DNA of 64,000 bases, from positions 124,001-188,000 of the forward strand of contig NZ_FWXU01000005.1 in NCBI RefSeq assembly GCF_900176345.1, given 5' to 3'. Both the position numbers and the translations under genes were made by a program. Each line of letters begins with the position of its first letter. The first letter of the stretch is position 1. Positions 1 to 8,046 of this stretch are shown piece after piece. Source of the DNA: Rhizobium sp. RU36D. GTDB lineage: Bacteria > Pseudomonadota > Alphaproteobacteria > Rhizobiales > Rhizobiaceae. The notes beneath the pieces were generated by a model. The model did no database searches. It had not been told where the DNA came from and worked only from the letters and a program-made list of their open reading frames with translations.

Positions 1-689
1 GCCTTGCCGGCATCTTCGCCGAAGCCGTTGACGAGATTCCACACGCCCTTGGGCAGGCCCGCCTCTTCGGCGATCTCAACCAGCATACGAGCGGAGAGCG
101 GCGAGAATTCGGCCGGCTTGTGAACAATGGTGCAGCCGCTGGCCAGCGCCGGGGCGATCTTCCAGGTCGACAGCATGAAGGGCGTGTTCCAAGGCGTAAT
201 GACGCCAACCGGACCGATCGGCACCCGCGTCGTCATGTTGACCTGGCCCGGCCCCTGCAGCGTCCTGCCGTCGCGCGCCTCGGGCGCCTTGTCGGCGAAG
301 AAGCGGAAATTCTCGGCCCCGCGCAGGGCGGCCTTGGCCATGAACTTCAGCGACTGACCGGTGTCCATGCATTCGACGAAGGCGATTTCCTCGGCGCGGG
401 CAACGATCGCGTCAGCAATCTTGTGCAAGAGCTTCTTGCGCTGGTCGCCAGGTATGGCCGCCCAGTCGGCGAAGGCGGCCTTGGCCGCCTTGGCGGCGCG
501 GTCGATATCCTCGGCCTTACCGCGCGCAACCCTGGCCAGCGGCCTCAGGTCAACCGGCGAGATGGTTTCGAAGGTGGTGCCGTCAGCGGCCGCGACATCC
601 TCACCGCCGATGCGGTTCAGGACGCCCTGCGCCTGGAAGCGGGCGAGATAGGCCTCGGCCTTCGCAATATTTTCCTGCAGTGTCGACAT
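1..689 (-). CDS. hpaE: 5-carboxymethyl-2-hydroxymuconate semialdehyde dehydrogenase, N-terminal part
   Basis: This is the first 229 codons of an aldehyde dehydrogenase; the rest, including the catalytic cysteine, lies beyond the left edge. The visible part has the NAD-binding ALDH signature TPWNTPFMLSTWKIAPALAS followed by GCTIVHKPAEFSP. In the homoprotocatechuate meta-cleavage pathway HpaE oxidises the semialdehyde formed by ring opening. Naming it HpaE rather than a generic ALDH rests on the neighbours hpaF, hpaC and hpaB and on the MSTLQENIAKAEAYLARF opening. It lies 45 bp downstream of hpaF on the same strand, so the two are probably cotranscribed. The start at 689 is the first ATG that gives the full N-terminus. 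A generic hydroxymuconic semialdehyde dehydrogenase is the alternative. Confidence 0.85.
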   Translation of the reverse strand, partial: MSTLQENIAKAEAYLARFQAQGVLNRIGGEDVAAADGTTFETISPVDLRPLARVARGKAEDIDRAAKAAKAAFADWAAIPGDQRKKLLHKIADAIVARAEEIAFVECMDTGQSLKFMAKAALRGAENFRFFADKAPEARDGRTLQGPGQVNMTTRVPIGPVGVITPWNTPFMLSTWKIAPALASGCTIVHKPAEFSPLSARMLVEIAEEAGLPKGVWNLVNGFGEDAGK

Positions 690-734
690 AGGGTTTTCCT
701 CGGGTCACCGGCGGGCGGCGTTGTCTTTTTCGGT

Positions 735-1121
735 TTACTGGCCGCGCAGACGCGGATGGATGGCGTTCTTCTTCCAGCTGAGTTCGGCGTCGATCTCGCG
801 GATCTCCAGAGACAGCGCGAAATGCGGCGTCGCAAGCAGAGGCGCGAGCAGCGCTGTGGCGGTGGCGAACAAGGCCTCGCCAGTGCGCTTCTTCTCCTCG
901 GCGCTGCGACCCTGACCGATGCGCAGATTGAGGTCGACGAAGGCATTGTCCGGCAGCCGGTCGGCGATGGCGTAATGTTCGGCCCGCAGTGCCCGCACCC
1001 TAACGGCGCCGATCTCGAACAACCCGGTATCAAGCAAGGTTTCGAGCAGGGCTGCGCAGAGCCGGTCGAGATCGGCACGGCCATCGAGATTGGCCGAATA
1101 TTCGACGGTCAGGTGTGGCAT
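735..1121 (-). CDS. hpaF: 5-carboxymethyl-2-hydroxymuconate delta-isomerase
   Basis: A 128-residue protein starting MPHLTVEYSANLDG, the usual N-terminus of CHMI-type isomerases of the tautomerase superfamily, whose catalytic proline is exposed as residue 2. It isomerises 5-carboxymethyl-2-hydroxymuconate in the homoprotocatechuate pathway. The length fits the family (about 125 residues). A longer in-frame start exists at 1259, but the ATG at 1121 has a strong GGAGGA ribosome site just upstream and leaves the N-terminal proline in place. A perfect 14-bp palindrome lies 20 bp upstream of the start. Its stop is 45 bp before hpaE, so it probably heads the hpaF-hpaE transcript. Confidence 0.88.
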   Translation of the reverse strand: MPHLTVEYSANLDGRADLDRLCAALLETLLDTGLFEIGAVRVRALRAEHYAIADRLPDNAFVDLNLRIGQGRSAEEKKRTGEALFATATALLAPLLATPHFALSLEIREIDAELSWKKNAIHPRLRGQ

Positions 1122-1140
1122 GTCTCCTCCGAACTTTTTA

Positions 1141-1154
1141 TTTAACATGTTAAA
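1141..1154. promoter_or_regulatory. 14-bp perfect palindrome before hpaF
   Basis: TTTAACATGTTAAA is its own reverse complement and lies 20 bp upstream of the hpaF start codon, in the 103-bp gap between hpaC and hpaF. Its size and AT-rich arms suit a MarR-type dimer such as HpaR, the usual repressor of homoprotocatechuate genes. No hpaR gene is in the window. The role is inferred from position. Confidence 0.55.
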
Positions 1155-1224
1155 GATCGGATCGAATGTCAAGTCCCCTTTTCGCCGTGTTGGCAGCGAA
1201 AAGACGACGACAGGTGAGACTGTG

Positions 1225-1737
1225 TCAGCCGCCGAAGCTGCCGGCCTGCGTCGGCACATGCACGTAGTTGCGGTCGAAATAGAGGAGCGCGTGGCCGTCC
1301 TTGCGGGCGCGGATGTCGAGGACCTCGCCGATGAAGATGTTGTGCGTGCCCACCAGCCGGGCCTCGGTCAGCCGGCAGTCGAAGGAGACCATGGCATCGG
1401 CGAGCGCCTGGTTCCCGGAAGGCAGGTCGATCCAGTCGGCGGCAGCGTAGCGCGCATCCATGTCGCTTTGCTGGCCAGCGAAGAACCCGGCCAGATCCCG
1501 GTGCTGGGGAGTGAGCACGTTGACGCAGAAGCGGCGGTTCTCTACGAACAAACCGGTCTGCGCCGAGCGCGCATTCATGCACACCAGAAGCGTCGGCGGC
1601 TCGTCGGTGACCGAGCACATGGCGGTGGCGGTGAACCCGCCGCGGCCGGCGGGTCCCTTTGTGGTGATGACATTGACAGGCGCGCAGACACGCGCCATGG
1701 CGTTGCGGAATTCGCTTTTCGAGACGGCGATGGTCAT
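1225..1737 (-). CDS. hpaC: 4-hydroxyphenylacetate 3-monooxygenase, flavin reductase component
   Basis: A 170-residue flavin reductase-like protein. The core reads GFTATAMCSVTDEPPTLLVC followed by MNARS, the FMN/FAD-binding segment of HpaC/small-component reductases, and the length matches the family. It supplies reduced FAD to the HpaB oxygenase, using NADH. It begins 7 bp after the hpaB stop, so the two components are cotranscribed in the order hpaB-hpaC. A second, diverged reductase of the same family lies at 53862-54413. Confidence 0.88.
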   Translation of the reverse strand: MTIAVSKSEFRNAMARVCAPVNVITTKGPAGRGGFTATAMCSVTDEPPTLLVCMNARSAQTGLFVENRRFCVNVLTPQHRDLAGFFAGQQSDMDARYAAADWIDLPSGNQALADAMVSFDCRLTEARLVGTHNIFIGEVLDIRARKDGHALLYFDRNYVHVPTQAGSFGG

Positions 1738-1744
1738 GGCAGCC

Positions 1745-3307
1745 TCACTCGGCGGCGTCGCGCAGCGGGCGCAGGTCGGTGGCCGGCCCCTGCCAGGTAT
1801 CGCCAGTCCAGCCGTTTTCGTCGTAATCCGCCATGCACTGGTCGACGAGCGCTTCCATCTTCTTCAGCGTGCCGCCGCGCTCGGCGCCCTTCAGCACCTG
1901 CAGGCGCACCTCTTCCGGCGCACCGGCATAGTTCAATTCGTAGAGAGCGTGGCGCCCACCGAACTCGGTACCGGTCGCATCCCAGAGCAGCTTCATGATC
2001 TTGATGCGCTCGATATGGCTCATGTCGTTGGAGCCGCGCACATACTGGGCGAGATAGCGGTTGATCTCCGGATTCTGGAAATCCTTGGCCGAAGACGGCA
2101 GGTAGATGAGACCCGAAGCCACGGTCCGGCGCACGATATCGATGACCTTCGGATAGGCTTCCGACATGAAGGTGCGGTAGCACAGTGCCGCCTCAAGATT
2201 GGGCAGGACTGCGCCGTTCGCCCACTGGATCGGGTTGTGCGCCATGGCATTGGAAAAAGTCCAGAACTGATGGCGGATTGCGATCACTTCGCCGAGCATC
2301 GCCTGGTTGCCACGGAAGGCGTCACCACCGGTGGCGCGCAGCGCCTTGGCGAGCAGGCCGGCCAGGAAGTCCATCTTCACCGCAAGCCGGGTGCAGCCCT
2401 GGAAACAGTAGCCGTGCATGAAGCCGGACGCCGGGTGGAAGGACAGAATCTTAGCTGCATCGCGCAGAACCAGAACGTCTTCCCAGGGCACGAAGACATT
2501 GTCGAGCACCAGGATGGCGTCGTTCTCGTCGAAGCGCGACGACAGCGGATAGTCGAAGGGCTGACCCGCGCTGTTGGCGGCCTCTTCATAGGAGACACGG
2601 CAGAACATCTTGATACCAGGCGCGTTCATCGGCACGATGAACATGACCGACAGCGAGGGATCCTCGGTCACCGTCGCCGAACTCTGGGCGAGAAAGTTGT
2701 AGTGCGTCAGTGCCGAGGAGGTGGCGACGACCTTGGCACCAGAGACATAGATGCCGGCGTCGGTTTCCTTGGTGATATGGACGAATACGTCCTTCACGGC
2801 ATCCGCCGGCTTGTGCCGGTCGATCGGGGGATTGACGATCGCGTGGTTCATGAACAGCACGCTGTCCTGGGCACGCTTGTGCCAAGAGAGGGCGTTGTCC
2901 TTGAACGGGCCGTACCAGTCGGCATTGGCGCCGAGCGTGTTCATCAGCGCCGCCTTGTAGTCGGCGGTGCGGCCCATCCAGCCATAGGACATGCGGGCCC
3001 AATCGGCGATCGCACCCTGCTGGGCGACTAACTCGTCCGACGACTTGGCGACCCGGAAATATTTGTGGGTATAGCCGCCCGAGCCGGTATCGGTCGGCGA
3101 GGTCAGCCGCTCCTTTGTCTTCTCGTCGTGCAGGGCGTCATACATCCGGGCGATGGAGCGGGCGGAGTTGCGCATCGAGGGATGGGTGGTGACGTCGGCG
3201 ATGCGCTCGCCATTGATATAGACTTCGCGGCCGTCCCGAAGGCTGGCTAGATATTCGGCGCCGGTGAACGGACGGGTCTTGTCGCTGCGGTGATCTTCTG
3301 CTCGCAT
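1745..3307 (-). CDS. hpaB: 4-hydroxyphenylacetate 3-monooxygenase, oxygenase component
   Basis: A 520-residue HpaB-family FADH2-dependent oxygenase that hydroxylates 4-hydroxyphenylacetate to homoprotocatechuate. The N-terminus RPFTGAEYLASLRDGREVYI followed by NGERI is characteristic. Downstream come the family segments MFIVPMNAPGIKMFCR, DENDAILVLDNVFVPWEDV and a C-terminus rich in GTEFGGRHALYELNYAG. The length is typical (about 480-520). An in-frame ATG at 3328 is possible, but the ATG at 3307 has GAGGAGG about 8 bp upstream and is preferred. It is divergent from the AraC regulator at 3400, with 92 bp between them, and translation continues into hpaC. Confidence 0.92.
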   Translation of the reverse strand: MRAEDHRSDKTRPFTGAEYLASLRDGREVYINGERIADVTTHPSMRNSARSIARMYDALHDEKTKERLTSPTDTGSGGYTHKYFRVAKSSDELVAQQGAIADWARMSYGWMGRTADYKAALMNTLGANADWYGPFKDNALSWHKRAQDSVLFMNHAIVNPPIDRHKPADAVKDVFVHITKETDAGIYVSGAKVVATSSALTHYNFLAQSSATVTEDPSLSVMFIVPMNAPGIKMFCRVSYEEAANSAGQPFDYPLSSRFDENDAILVLDNVFVPWEDVLVLRDAAKILSFHPASGFMHGYCFQGCTRLAVKMDFLAGLLAKALRATGGDAFRGNQAMLGEVIAIRHQFWTFSNAMAHNPIQWANGAVLPNLEAALCYRTFMSEAYPKVIDIVRRTVASGLIYLPSSAKDFQNPEINRYLAQYVRGSNDMSHIERIKIMKLLWDATGTEFGGRHALYELNYAGAPEEVRLQVLKGAERGGTLKKMEALVDQCMADYDENGWTGDTWQGPATDLRPLRDAAE

Positions 3308-3399
3308 GATGGTCCTCCTCGAATGCATGACAAACGTTAAATCCGGGGACGCCGGCGCTCCATGGACAAACCAGGCAATTCGCTGGTACTTTTCCCGGC

Positions 3400-4275
3400 A
3401 TGACCCAGAAAAACACCGTCCCAGCCTTCTTCGTCTATGGTGAGCCCAGCCGCATGCTCGATGTGGGTTTTGTCCATGTCGAGACCGTCATGGAACGGAA
3501 AAGCGTCCATTTCGGCCATGTTGCGCCGCATCAACATCCGCAACTGGGGCAGATCACCTACTGGTTCTCAGGAGGCGGAACCTATCGGATCGAAGACAGG
3601 ACTTGGAATTTTTCGGCACCGACCTTGAGCTTCGTACCGTCGAGCGTGGTGCATGGGTTCACGGTAGATGAAAGTTCGGACGCAATCGTCGTGTCGATCT
3701 CCGACGACCTCCTGCGGACGCTCGAAGCCCAGGTCGATCTCGACCTGACCCGGCCCCGCCTGATCGCTGGAACCGCAGACGATCCGGCCTGGGAACGGCT
3801 CGACGTGCTGATCCGGATGGTGGCGGACGAGTATAGGACGGCGACCGCGGCAAGCCCAAGGCTGATCTCGGGCCTGATCGGCGTTGTGCTGTCGCAGATC
3901 GCAAAGCTCGGCGGTGGCCACGGGCTGGACGAGGCTGTCCCCGGACGGCTGCTCGCGGTGGCCCTGCGCCGGGCGATCGACCGGCACTACCGCGAGGACT
4001 GGCCGGTCTCGCGGTATGTCGAGCTGCTGGCGTCCACGCCGCACCTCGTCGACAAGGCAGCGCGCGAGACCTTCGGCCAGACGGTCAAGGACATGCTGAT
4101 GGAACGGCGGCTGCTGGAGGCCAAGCGTCTGCTGATGTTCACCATTCGGCCGGTCGAAGACATCGGCCGCGAGATCGGCTTCGAGGATCCGGCTTACTTC
4201 TCGCGATTTTTCCGCAGGCGGACGGGAGAAGCGCCGGCGGCATGGCGCCGCCGGCAGGTCGAACCGGGAGGTTGA
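3400..4275 (+). CDS. hpaA: AraC-family activator of 4-hydroxyphenylacetate genes
   Basis: A 291-residue AraC/XylS regulator. Residues about 20-110 form a cupin-like sensor (FGHVAPHQHPQLGQITYWFS), as in HpaA and PobR-type activators. The C-terminal 100 residues carry the double helix-turn-helix, with RLLEAKRLLMFT and EIGFEDPAYFSRFFRRRTGE. It is divergent from hpaB across 92 bp, the usual arrangement for a regulator that responds to 4-hydroxyphenylacetate and activates hpaBC. No purine-rich ribosome site stands out before the ATG at 3400, so a slightly different start is possible. Its stop is 8 bp from the converging amidase gene. Confidence 0.85.
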   Translation: MTQKNTVPAFFVYGEPSRMLDVGFVHVETVMERKSVHFGHVAPHQHPQLGQITYWFSGGGTYRIEDRTWNFSAPTLSFVPSSVVHGFTVDESSDAIVVSISDDLLRTLEAQVDLDLTRPRLIAGTADDPAWERLDVLIRMVADEYRTATAASPRLISGLIGVVLSQIAKLGGGHGLDEAVPGRLLAVALRRAIDRHYREDWPVSRYVELLASTPHLVDKAARETFGQTVKDMLMERRLLEAKRLLMFTIRPVEDIGREIGFEDPAYFSRFFRRRTGEAPAAWRRRQVEPGG

Positions 4276-4283
4276 TCCGGTTC

Positions 4284-5729
4284 TCAGGGAGCGAGGGCAT
4301 TGATGGGCGGAATGCGGCCCGCCCAGGGACGCGCCGCTTCCAACTGGGTGGCGAGCGACAGCAGCAGATCCTCGCGGCCGAAGCCGGCAGCGAAATGCGA
4401 CCCGATCGGCAGGCCTTCGGCCGACCAGTAGAGCGGGACCGACATCGCCGGCTGGCCGCTGGCGTTGAACAGCGAGGTGAAGGGCGAGAAGCTGTGGAAG
4501 CGCTCGATCAGGTCGCCGAAGCTGTTGCTGTCATCCATGTCGAAGCTGCCGAGTGTCTGCGGCGGCTTAGCGAGCGTGGGCGTCAGCAACACGTCGTAAC
4601 GGGTGAGCAAATGGGCCATCTGGCGCCCGAAGGCGTGGATCCAGTCGACCGAGGCGGCATAGGTCGCCCCGTCGATCGATCCCTTTTCGCGAAGGATGAT
4701 CCGGGTGCGGGCCTCAAGCCCCGCCTCGTCGACGGGACTGCCCGCCATTTGGCCGAGGAAGCGCAGAAGGCTTTTCGTCTGCGCCCCGATGACGTTGAAG
4801 ACGACATCATAGTATTCCATCGCATCGACCGGCAGTGTAGTGTCCTCGACGACATGGCCGAGATCGCGGCAGAGCGAGGCCGCATCCTCGACGGCGGCGA
4901 TGCAGTCCGGCGCCGTGCGGAACGGTGGCAGGTCGCGCACCAGGCCGATCCTCAGGCTCTTCGGGGGTATCCCGCTCGCCGACAACAAGCTCTTCTCGTC
5001 GTGCGGCGCGGCATAGGGCGCGCCCAGATCCATGCCGCTCAGATGGTCGAGCATGGCGGCACTGTCGCGCACCGAGATCGACAGCACATTGGTGCAACCC
5101 ATGCCAGCCCAACCCTCGCCGATCGCCGGGCCCATCGGAACGCGGCCACGGCTTGGCTTGAGCCCGAAGATGCCGCAACAGGAGGCAGGAACGCGGATCG
5201 AACCGCCACCATCATTGCCGAGCGCGAAGGGAACGGCACGGGCTGCGACCATCGCCGCCGACCCGCCACTGGAGCCGCCGGCGACATGGTCCAGCGACCA
5301 GGGATTGGCGGTACGGCCGAAGGCGCGGGATTCGGTCGTGTAGGAAGTGCCGAATTCCGGGGAGGTCGTGGTACCCAAAATGCTGACGCCGGTTGCCTTC
5401 AGCCGTTTCACGACCTCCGCATCGAAGGGCGCGAGGGCATCTCCGGTGACCAGCGAGCCGTTGCTCATGCGGGCACCCTGGAGCGGCAGGAAGAGATCCT
5501 TGACCAGCGTTGGCACGCCGGCGAAAGCGCCTTGCGCGACGGTGCCGTCCATCGCCTCGATGGCCCGATCGCACAGATCGTCGACGATGGCGTTCAGCGC
5601 CGGATTGACCTTGCGGATGCGGTCCTGCGCCTGCACGGCCGCTTCCCGGGCAGAAAGATGACCCTTGCGGACGAGATCGGCAGTCGCGAGACCGTCGGGC
5701 AGATGCGTATCTTTGACGAATGCGTTCAT
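4284..5729 (-). CDS. Amidase signature family hydrolase
   Basis: A 481-residue amidase-signature enzyme with a complete catalytic triad: Lys77 (TLVKDL), cis-Ser153 (GGSSGGSAA) and nucleophile Ser177 (NDGGGSIRVPA). Family members hydrolyse carboxamides, from aryl amides to 6-aminohexanoate cyclic dimer; the substrate here is not readable. It is the last gene of a leftward set beginning with an outer-membrane protein (7977) and an MFS carrier (7027), separated from the carrier by 74 bp. This suggests the set imports and hydrolyses one amide, perhaps an aromatic one that feeds the adjacent hpa genes. The start at 5729 has GAGCCGAAC just upstream, a weak site. Confidence 0.8.
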   Translation of the reverse strand: MNAFVKDTHLPDGLATADLVRKGHLSAREAAVQAQDRIRKVNPALNAIVDDLCDRAIEAMDGTVAQGAFAGVPTLVKDLFLPLQGARMSNGSLVTGDALAPFDAEVVKRLKATGVSILGTTTSPEFGTSYTTESRAFGRTANPWSLDHVAGGSSGGSAAMVAARAVPFALGNDGGGSIRVPASCCGIFGLKPSRGRVPMGPAIGEGWAGMGCTNVLSISVRDSAAMLDHLSGMDLGAPYAAPHDEKSLLSASGIPPKSLRIGLVRDLPPFRTAPDCIAAVEDAASLCRDLGHVVEDTTLPVDAMEYYDVVFNVIGAQTKSLLRFLGQMAGSPVDEAGLEARTRIILREKGSIDGATYAASVDWIHAFGRQMAHLLTRYDVLLTPTLAKPPQTLGSFDMDDSNSFGDLIERFHSFSPFTSLFNASGQPAMSVPLYWSAEGLPIGSHFAAGFGREDLLLSLATQLEAARPWAGRIPPINALAP

Positions 5730-5803
5730 GTTCGGCTCCTCAGGTTGTCGGGCAGCAGGGCGGGGTGGGGCCGCCCTGCAAGAGCGCGTTTCAATTTTTC
5801 GTT

Positions 5804-7027
5804 TCAATGGGTTGGGGCGTGCCGCTTGGCACCGCCGGCCAGCCGGACGACGACCCAGGCTGCTGCCACGACCAGCATCACGGTGGCCCAGGCATTGATC
5901 GCCGCACCGAGGCCCATCGGCATACCGCCGAAACCCTGGGCGATCGCGATGATGATCAGCGGGCTGGCGAACTGACCGAGATAGAGGCAGGAGGTGAAAC
6001 CGCCGACGCCTCGGGCACGGAACCGGGCGGGCAGCTTCATCAGCAGCGGCAGCATCAGGTTCGGCACCAGATAGCCGACGCCGAGACCATGGATGACCAC
6101 CGCGACCAGGACTGTCTGGAAACTCGTCGCCTGGGTCAAAAGCAGAAGGCCGACGGCGATCAGGGCCATCATCCAGGCATTGGTGCCGGCGATGCCGATG
6201 CGATTTCGCGTGGCCGGCCAGGCGATTGATCCGACCAGGGTAGCGAGCAGACCGATCCCTGTGCAAAGTCCGATCATCGCAGTCGAGGTGACGCCGAGGG
6301 CGACCAGAATGCCAGGCGCCATGACCGGCACGACGAAGGCGGCGACCATGCCCATGAAGACCATGAGATAGGAGAGGCCGACGGTCGTCCAGATTTCGCC
6401 CTTCGAGAAGGCGCTGGTCTCGGCATCGATCTCGACGCGCCGCGCCGGTTCCCACAACAGCTTGACCAGGAAGGGCAGGAGTAGCAGCGGCAGGAGATAG
6501 AGGTAGAACGGCGTGCGCCACGAGGATTCGCCCGCCGCGCCGCCTATGACGAAGAAGATCGATCCGACGATGCCGATGGTGACCACCTGGCGGTTGACGT
6601 ATTTCGATCGCTCCTCCCCGATCCAGTAGTCGGCGATCAACGTCGTGCAGCAGGTCATCAGGATGGCTTCGGCACAGCCGAACAGCAGGCGAACCAGCAG
6701 GATCGAATTGAGATCGTGCAGAAAGGCCGGCAGGCAGCCGAGGATGGCGTAGAGCAAGGTACCGATGAGCAGCATCGCCTTGCGCCCGAAGCGATCGGCA
6801 AGGACACCTGCAATCGGGGCAAAAAGCGCAATCGAGAGCGCCGGGCCAGTGGCGACCAGCGGCACCAGTTCGGCCGCCTGGGGCGAGGAGGTGCCGAATT
6901 CGGCGCCGAGTTTCGGCAGGATCGGGGCCACCATGACCGCACCCATGACGGTGAGGCTGCTGGCGAGCTGGATCATCAGGCCCTGGACGGGACCAGCGGC
7001 TGGTGTGGTGGGAAGGGCTTGGCTCAT
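5804..7027 (-). CDS. MFS transporter
   Basis: A 407-residue major facilitator protein with about 12 hydrophobic segments. The loop 2-3 motif is intact as GVLADRFGRKAML (residues about 78-90), and a second half begins after a charged central loop (EPARRVEIDAE). It is probably an inner-membrane importer or exporter of a small organic molecule. It starts 11 bp after the stop of the outer-membrane protein gene and is followed by the amidase. The ATG at 7027 has a GAGGGGTGAGG ribosome site. The neighbouring hpa genes make an HpaX-like role possible, but it is not an obvious HpaX, so no symbol is given. Confidence 0.82.
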   Translation of the reverse strand: MSQALPTTPAAGPVQGLMIQLASSLTVMGAVMVAPILPKLGAEFGTSSPQAAELVPLVATGPALSIALFAPIAGVLADRFGRKAMLLIGTLLYAILGCLPAFLHDLNSILLVRLLFGCAEAILMTCCTTLIADYWIGEERSKYVNRQVVTIGIVGSIFFVIGGAAGESSWRTPFYLYLLPLLLLPFLVKLLWEPARRVEIDAETSAFSKGEIWTTVGLSYLMVFMGMVAAFVVPVMAPGILVALGVTSTAMIGLCTGIGLLATLVGSIAWPATRNRIGIAGTNAWMMALIAVGLLLLTQATSFQTVLVAVVIHGLGVGYLVPNLMLPLLMKLPARFRARGVGGFTSCLYLGQFASPLIIIAIAQGFGGMPMGLGAAINAWATVMLVVAAAWVVVRLAGGAKRHAPTH

Positions 7028-7038
7028 GACCTCACCCC

Positions 7039-7977
7039 TCAGAACGACATGCCGATACGGATGGCGACGTTGTAGCCTTCCGCACGGTTCTCTGCGCCGA
7101 ATTCCTTGTAGGCATGCACCGATACGACCGGCTTGCCAGGGTCGAAGAAGCTGATCGCCGGCCCAAGCGCAAAGACCCTGCCGCGATTGCCATCACCCGA
7201 TCGTGGACCCGTGTCGTCCGTGAGCTGCTGGTAGGCATAACCGCCGACACCAAGTGTCCAGGGGCCGAAGTGTTGTCCCACCGCAAACTCCTGCAGATAT
7301 TCGACCCCGCTCTGGTATTTCGTATCCGGATTTTCGGTGTTGAAGCTCAGCTGAGCCCGCGATGAAACCTCGAAGCCGCCATCGCTGATCCAGGTCATCC
7401 CCACGGTCGGCGCAATGGTCCAGTGGTTGACCCCTGCATTGAAGGGATTGTTGACGTCGTAGTGACCGGTTGGCGCCTGGATCTGCAGGGACGCGTTGAC
7501 GAAGAGGTTCGGCGGCGCGTTCCATTGCAGCATGATCGGTAGGAGCTGAATATCGCCGATGGCAAAGTCGTCGCCGGCAATCGGGATACCACCAACAGGC
7601 GTACGGACCGTCAGCGAGCCATCGATGTCGATTACCGGCAGGATGGCGCCGAAGCCTAAGCTGGCATTGAACAACTCGGCTTCAGTCATTTTTATATAGG
7701 CGAGCGCATAGCTCTTGACCGTCAGGTCGAAGTTGTTGTTCACCTCGTTGCCATTGCCGTCCCTCTGGACGGTCGCGCTGTAATAGCTGGCGCGCACCCC
7801 GACGGTGCCGACCGGCGTGGCGGGCGGTAGCATGCCGGCGCTGAAATCGAGGACGCCAAAGGGCGTGATCGTAGCGCCGTTCTCGGTCGCCAGGGCAATC
7901 GACGGGAGCGCCAGGGCGCAAAGGAGGCTTGCACCGGCGGCAAGGCCGCGGGCGCAGTGCAGGCTGCGTGCTGTCAT
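7039..7977 (-). CDS. Outer-membrane protein of the phenol/aromatic MetA-pathway channel family
   Basis: A 312-residue exported protein. It has an N-terminal signal peptide (hydrophobic stretch ending LPSIALA at about residue 30), then alternating short beta-strand-like segments, and ends in phenylalanine (IRIGMSF), as beta-barrel outer-membrane proteins do. Segments such as VGVRASYYSATVQRDGNG and QIQAPTGHYDV resemble the phenol-degradation MetA barrel family (PF13557-type), which helps hydrophobic aromatics cross the outer membrane. It appears to be first in the omp-MFS-amidase operon. The family assignment is from recall of sequence style, without a search. Confidence 0.72.
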   Translation of the reverse strand: MTARSLHCARGLAAGASLLCALALPSIALATENGATITPFGVLDFSAGMLPPATPVGTVGVRASYYSATVQRDGNGNEVNNNFDLTVKSYALAYIKMTEAELFNASLGFGAILPVIDIDGSLTVRTPVGGIPIAGDDFAIGDIQLLPIMLQWNAPPNLFVNASLQIQAPTGHYDVNNPFNAGVNHWTIAPTVGMTWISDGGFEVSSRAQLSFNTENPDTKYQSGVEYLQEFAVGQHFGPWTLGVGGYAYQQLTDDTGPRSGDGNRGRVFALGPAISFFDPGKPVVSVHAYKEFGAENRAEGYNVAIRIGMSF

Positions 7978-8046
7978 GTTCTAGTTCCCCAATATGGTCT
8001 CTAATGAACCAATGGGGGCAGTCTAGGCAGGGGATTTAACCTTCCG

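Noticed and set aside
120-1145. 341-codon open frame on the plus strand across hpaE and hpaF
   Set aside because: It is antisense to hpaE and hpaF, lacks domain signatures and reflects the GC-rich third positions of the real genes.
4233-4283. GC-rich hairpins at the 3-prime end of the hpaA-type gene as a terminator
   Set aside because: One stem lies within the coding sequence and the other has only 7-bp arms and no T run; evidence is too weak to annotate.
4242-5975. 577-codon open frame on the plus strand opposite the amidase gene
   Set aside because: Antisense to a complete amidase with an intact catalytic triad; composition is rich in Arg, Gly and Asp with no recognisable fold.
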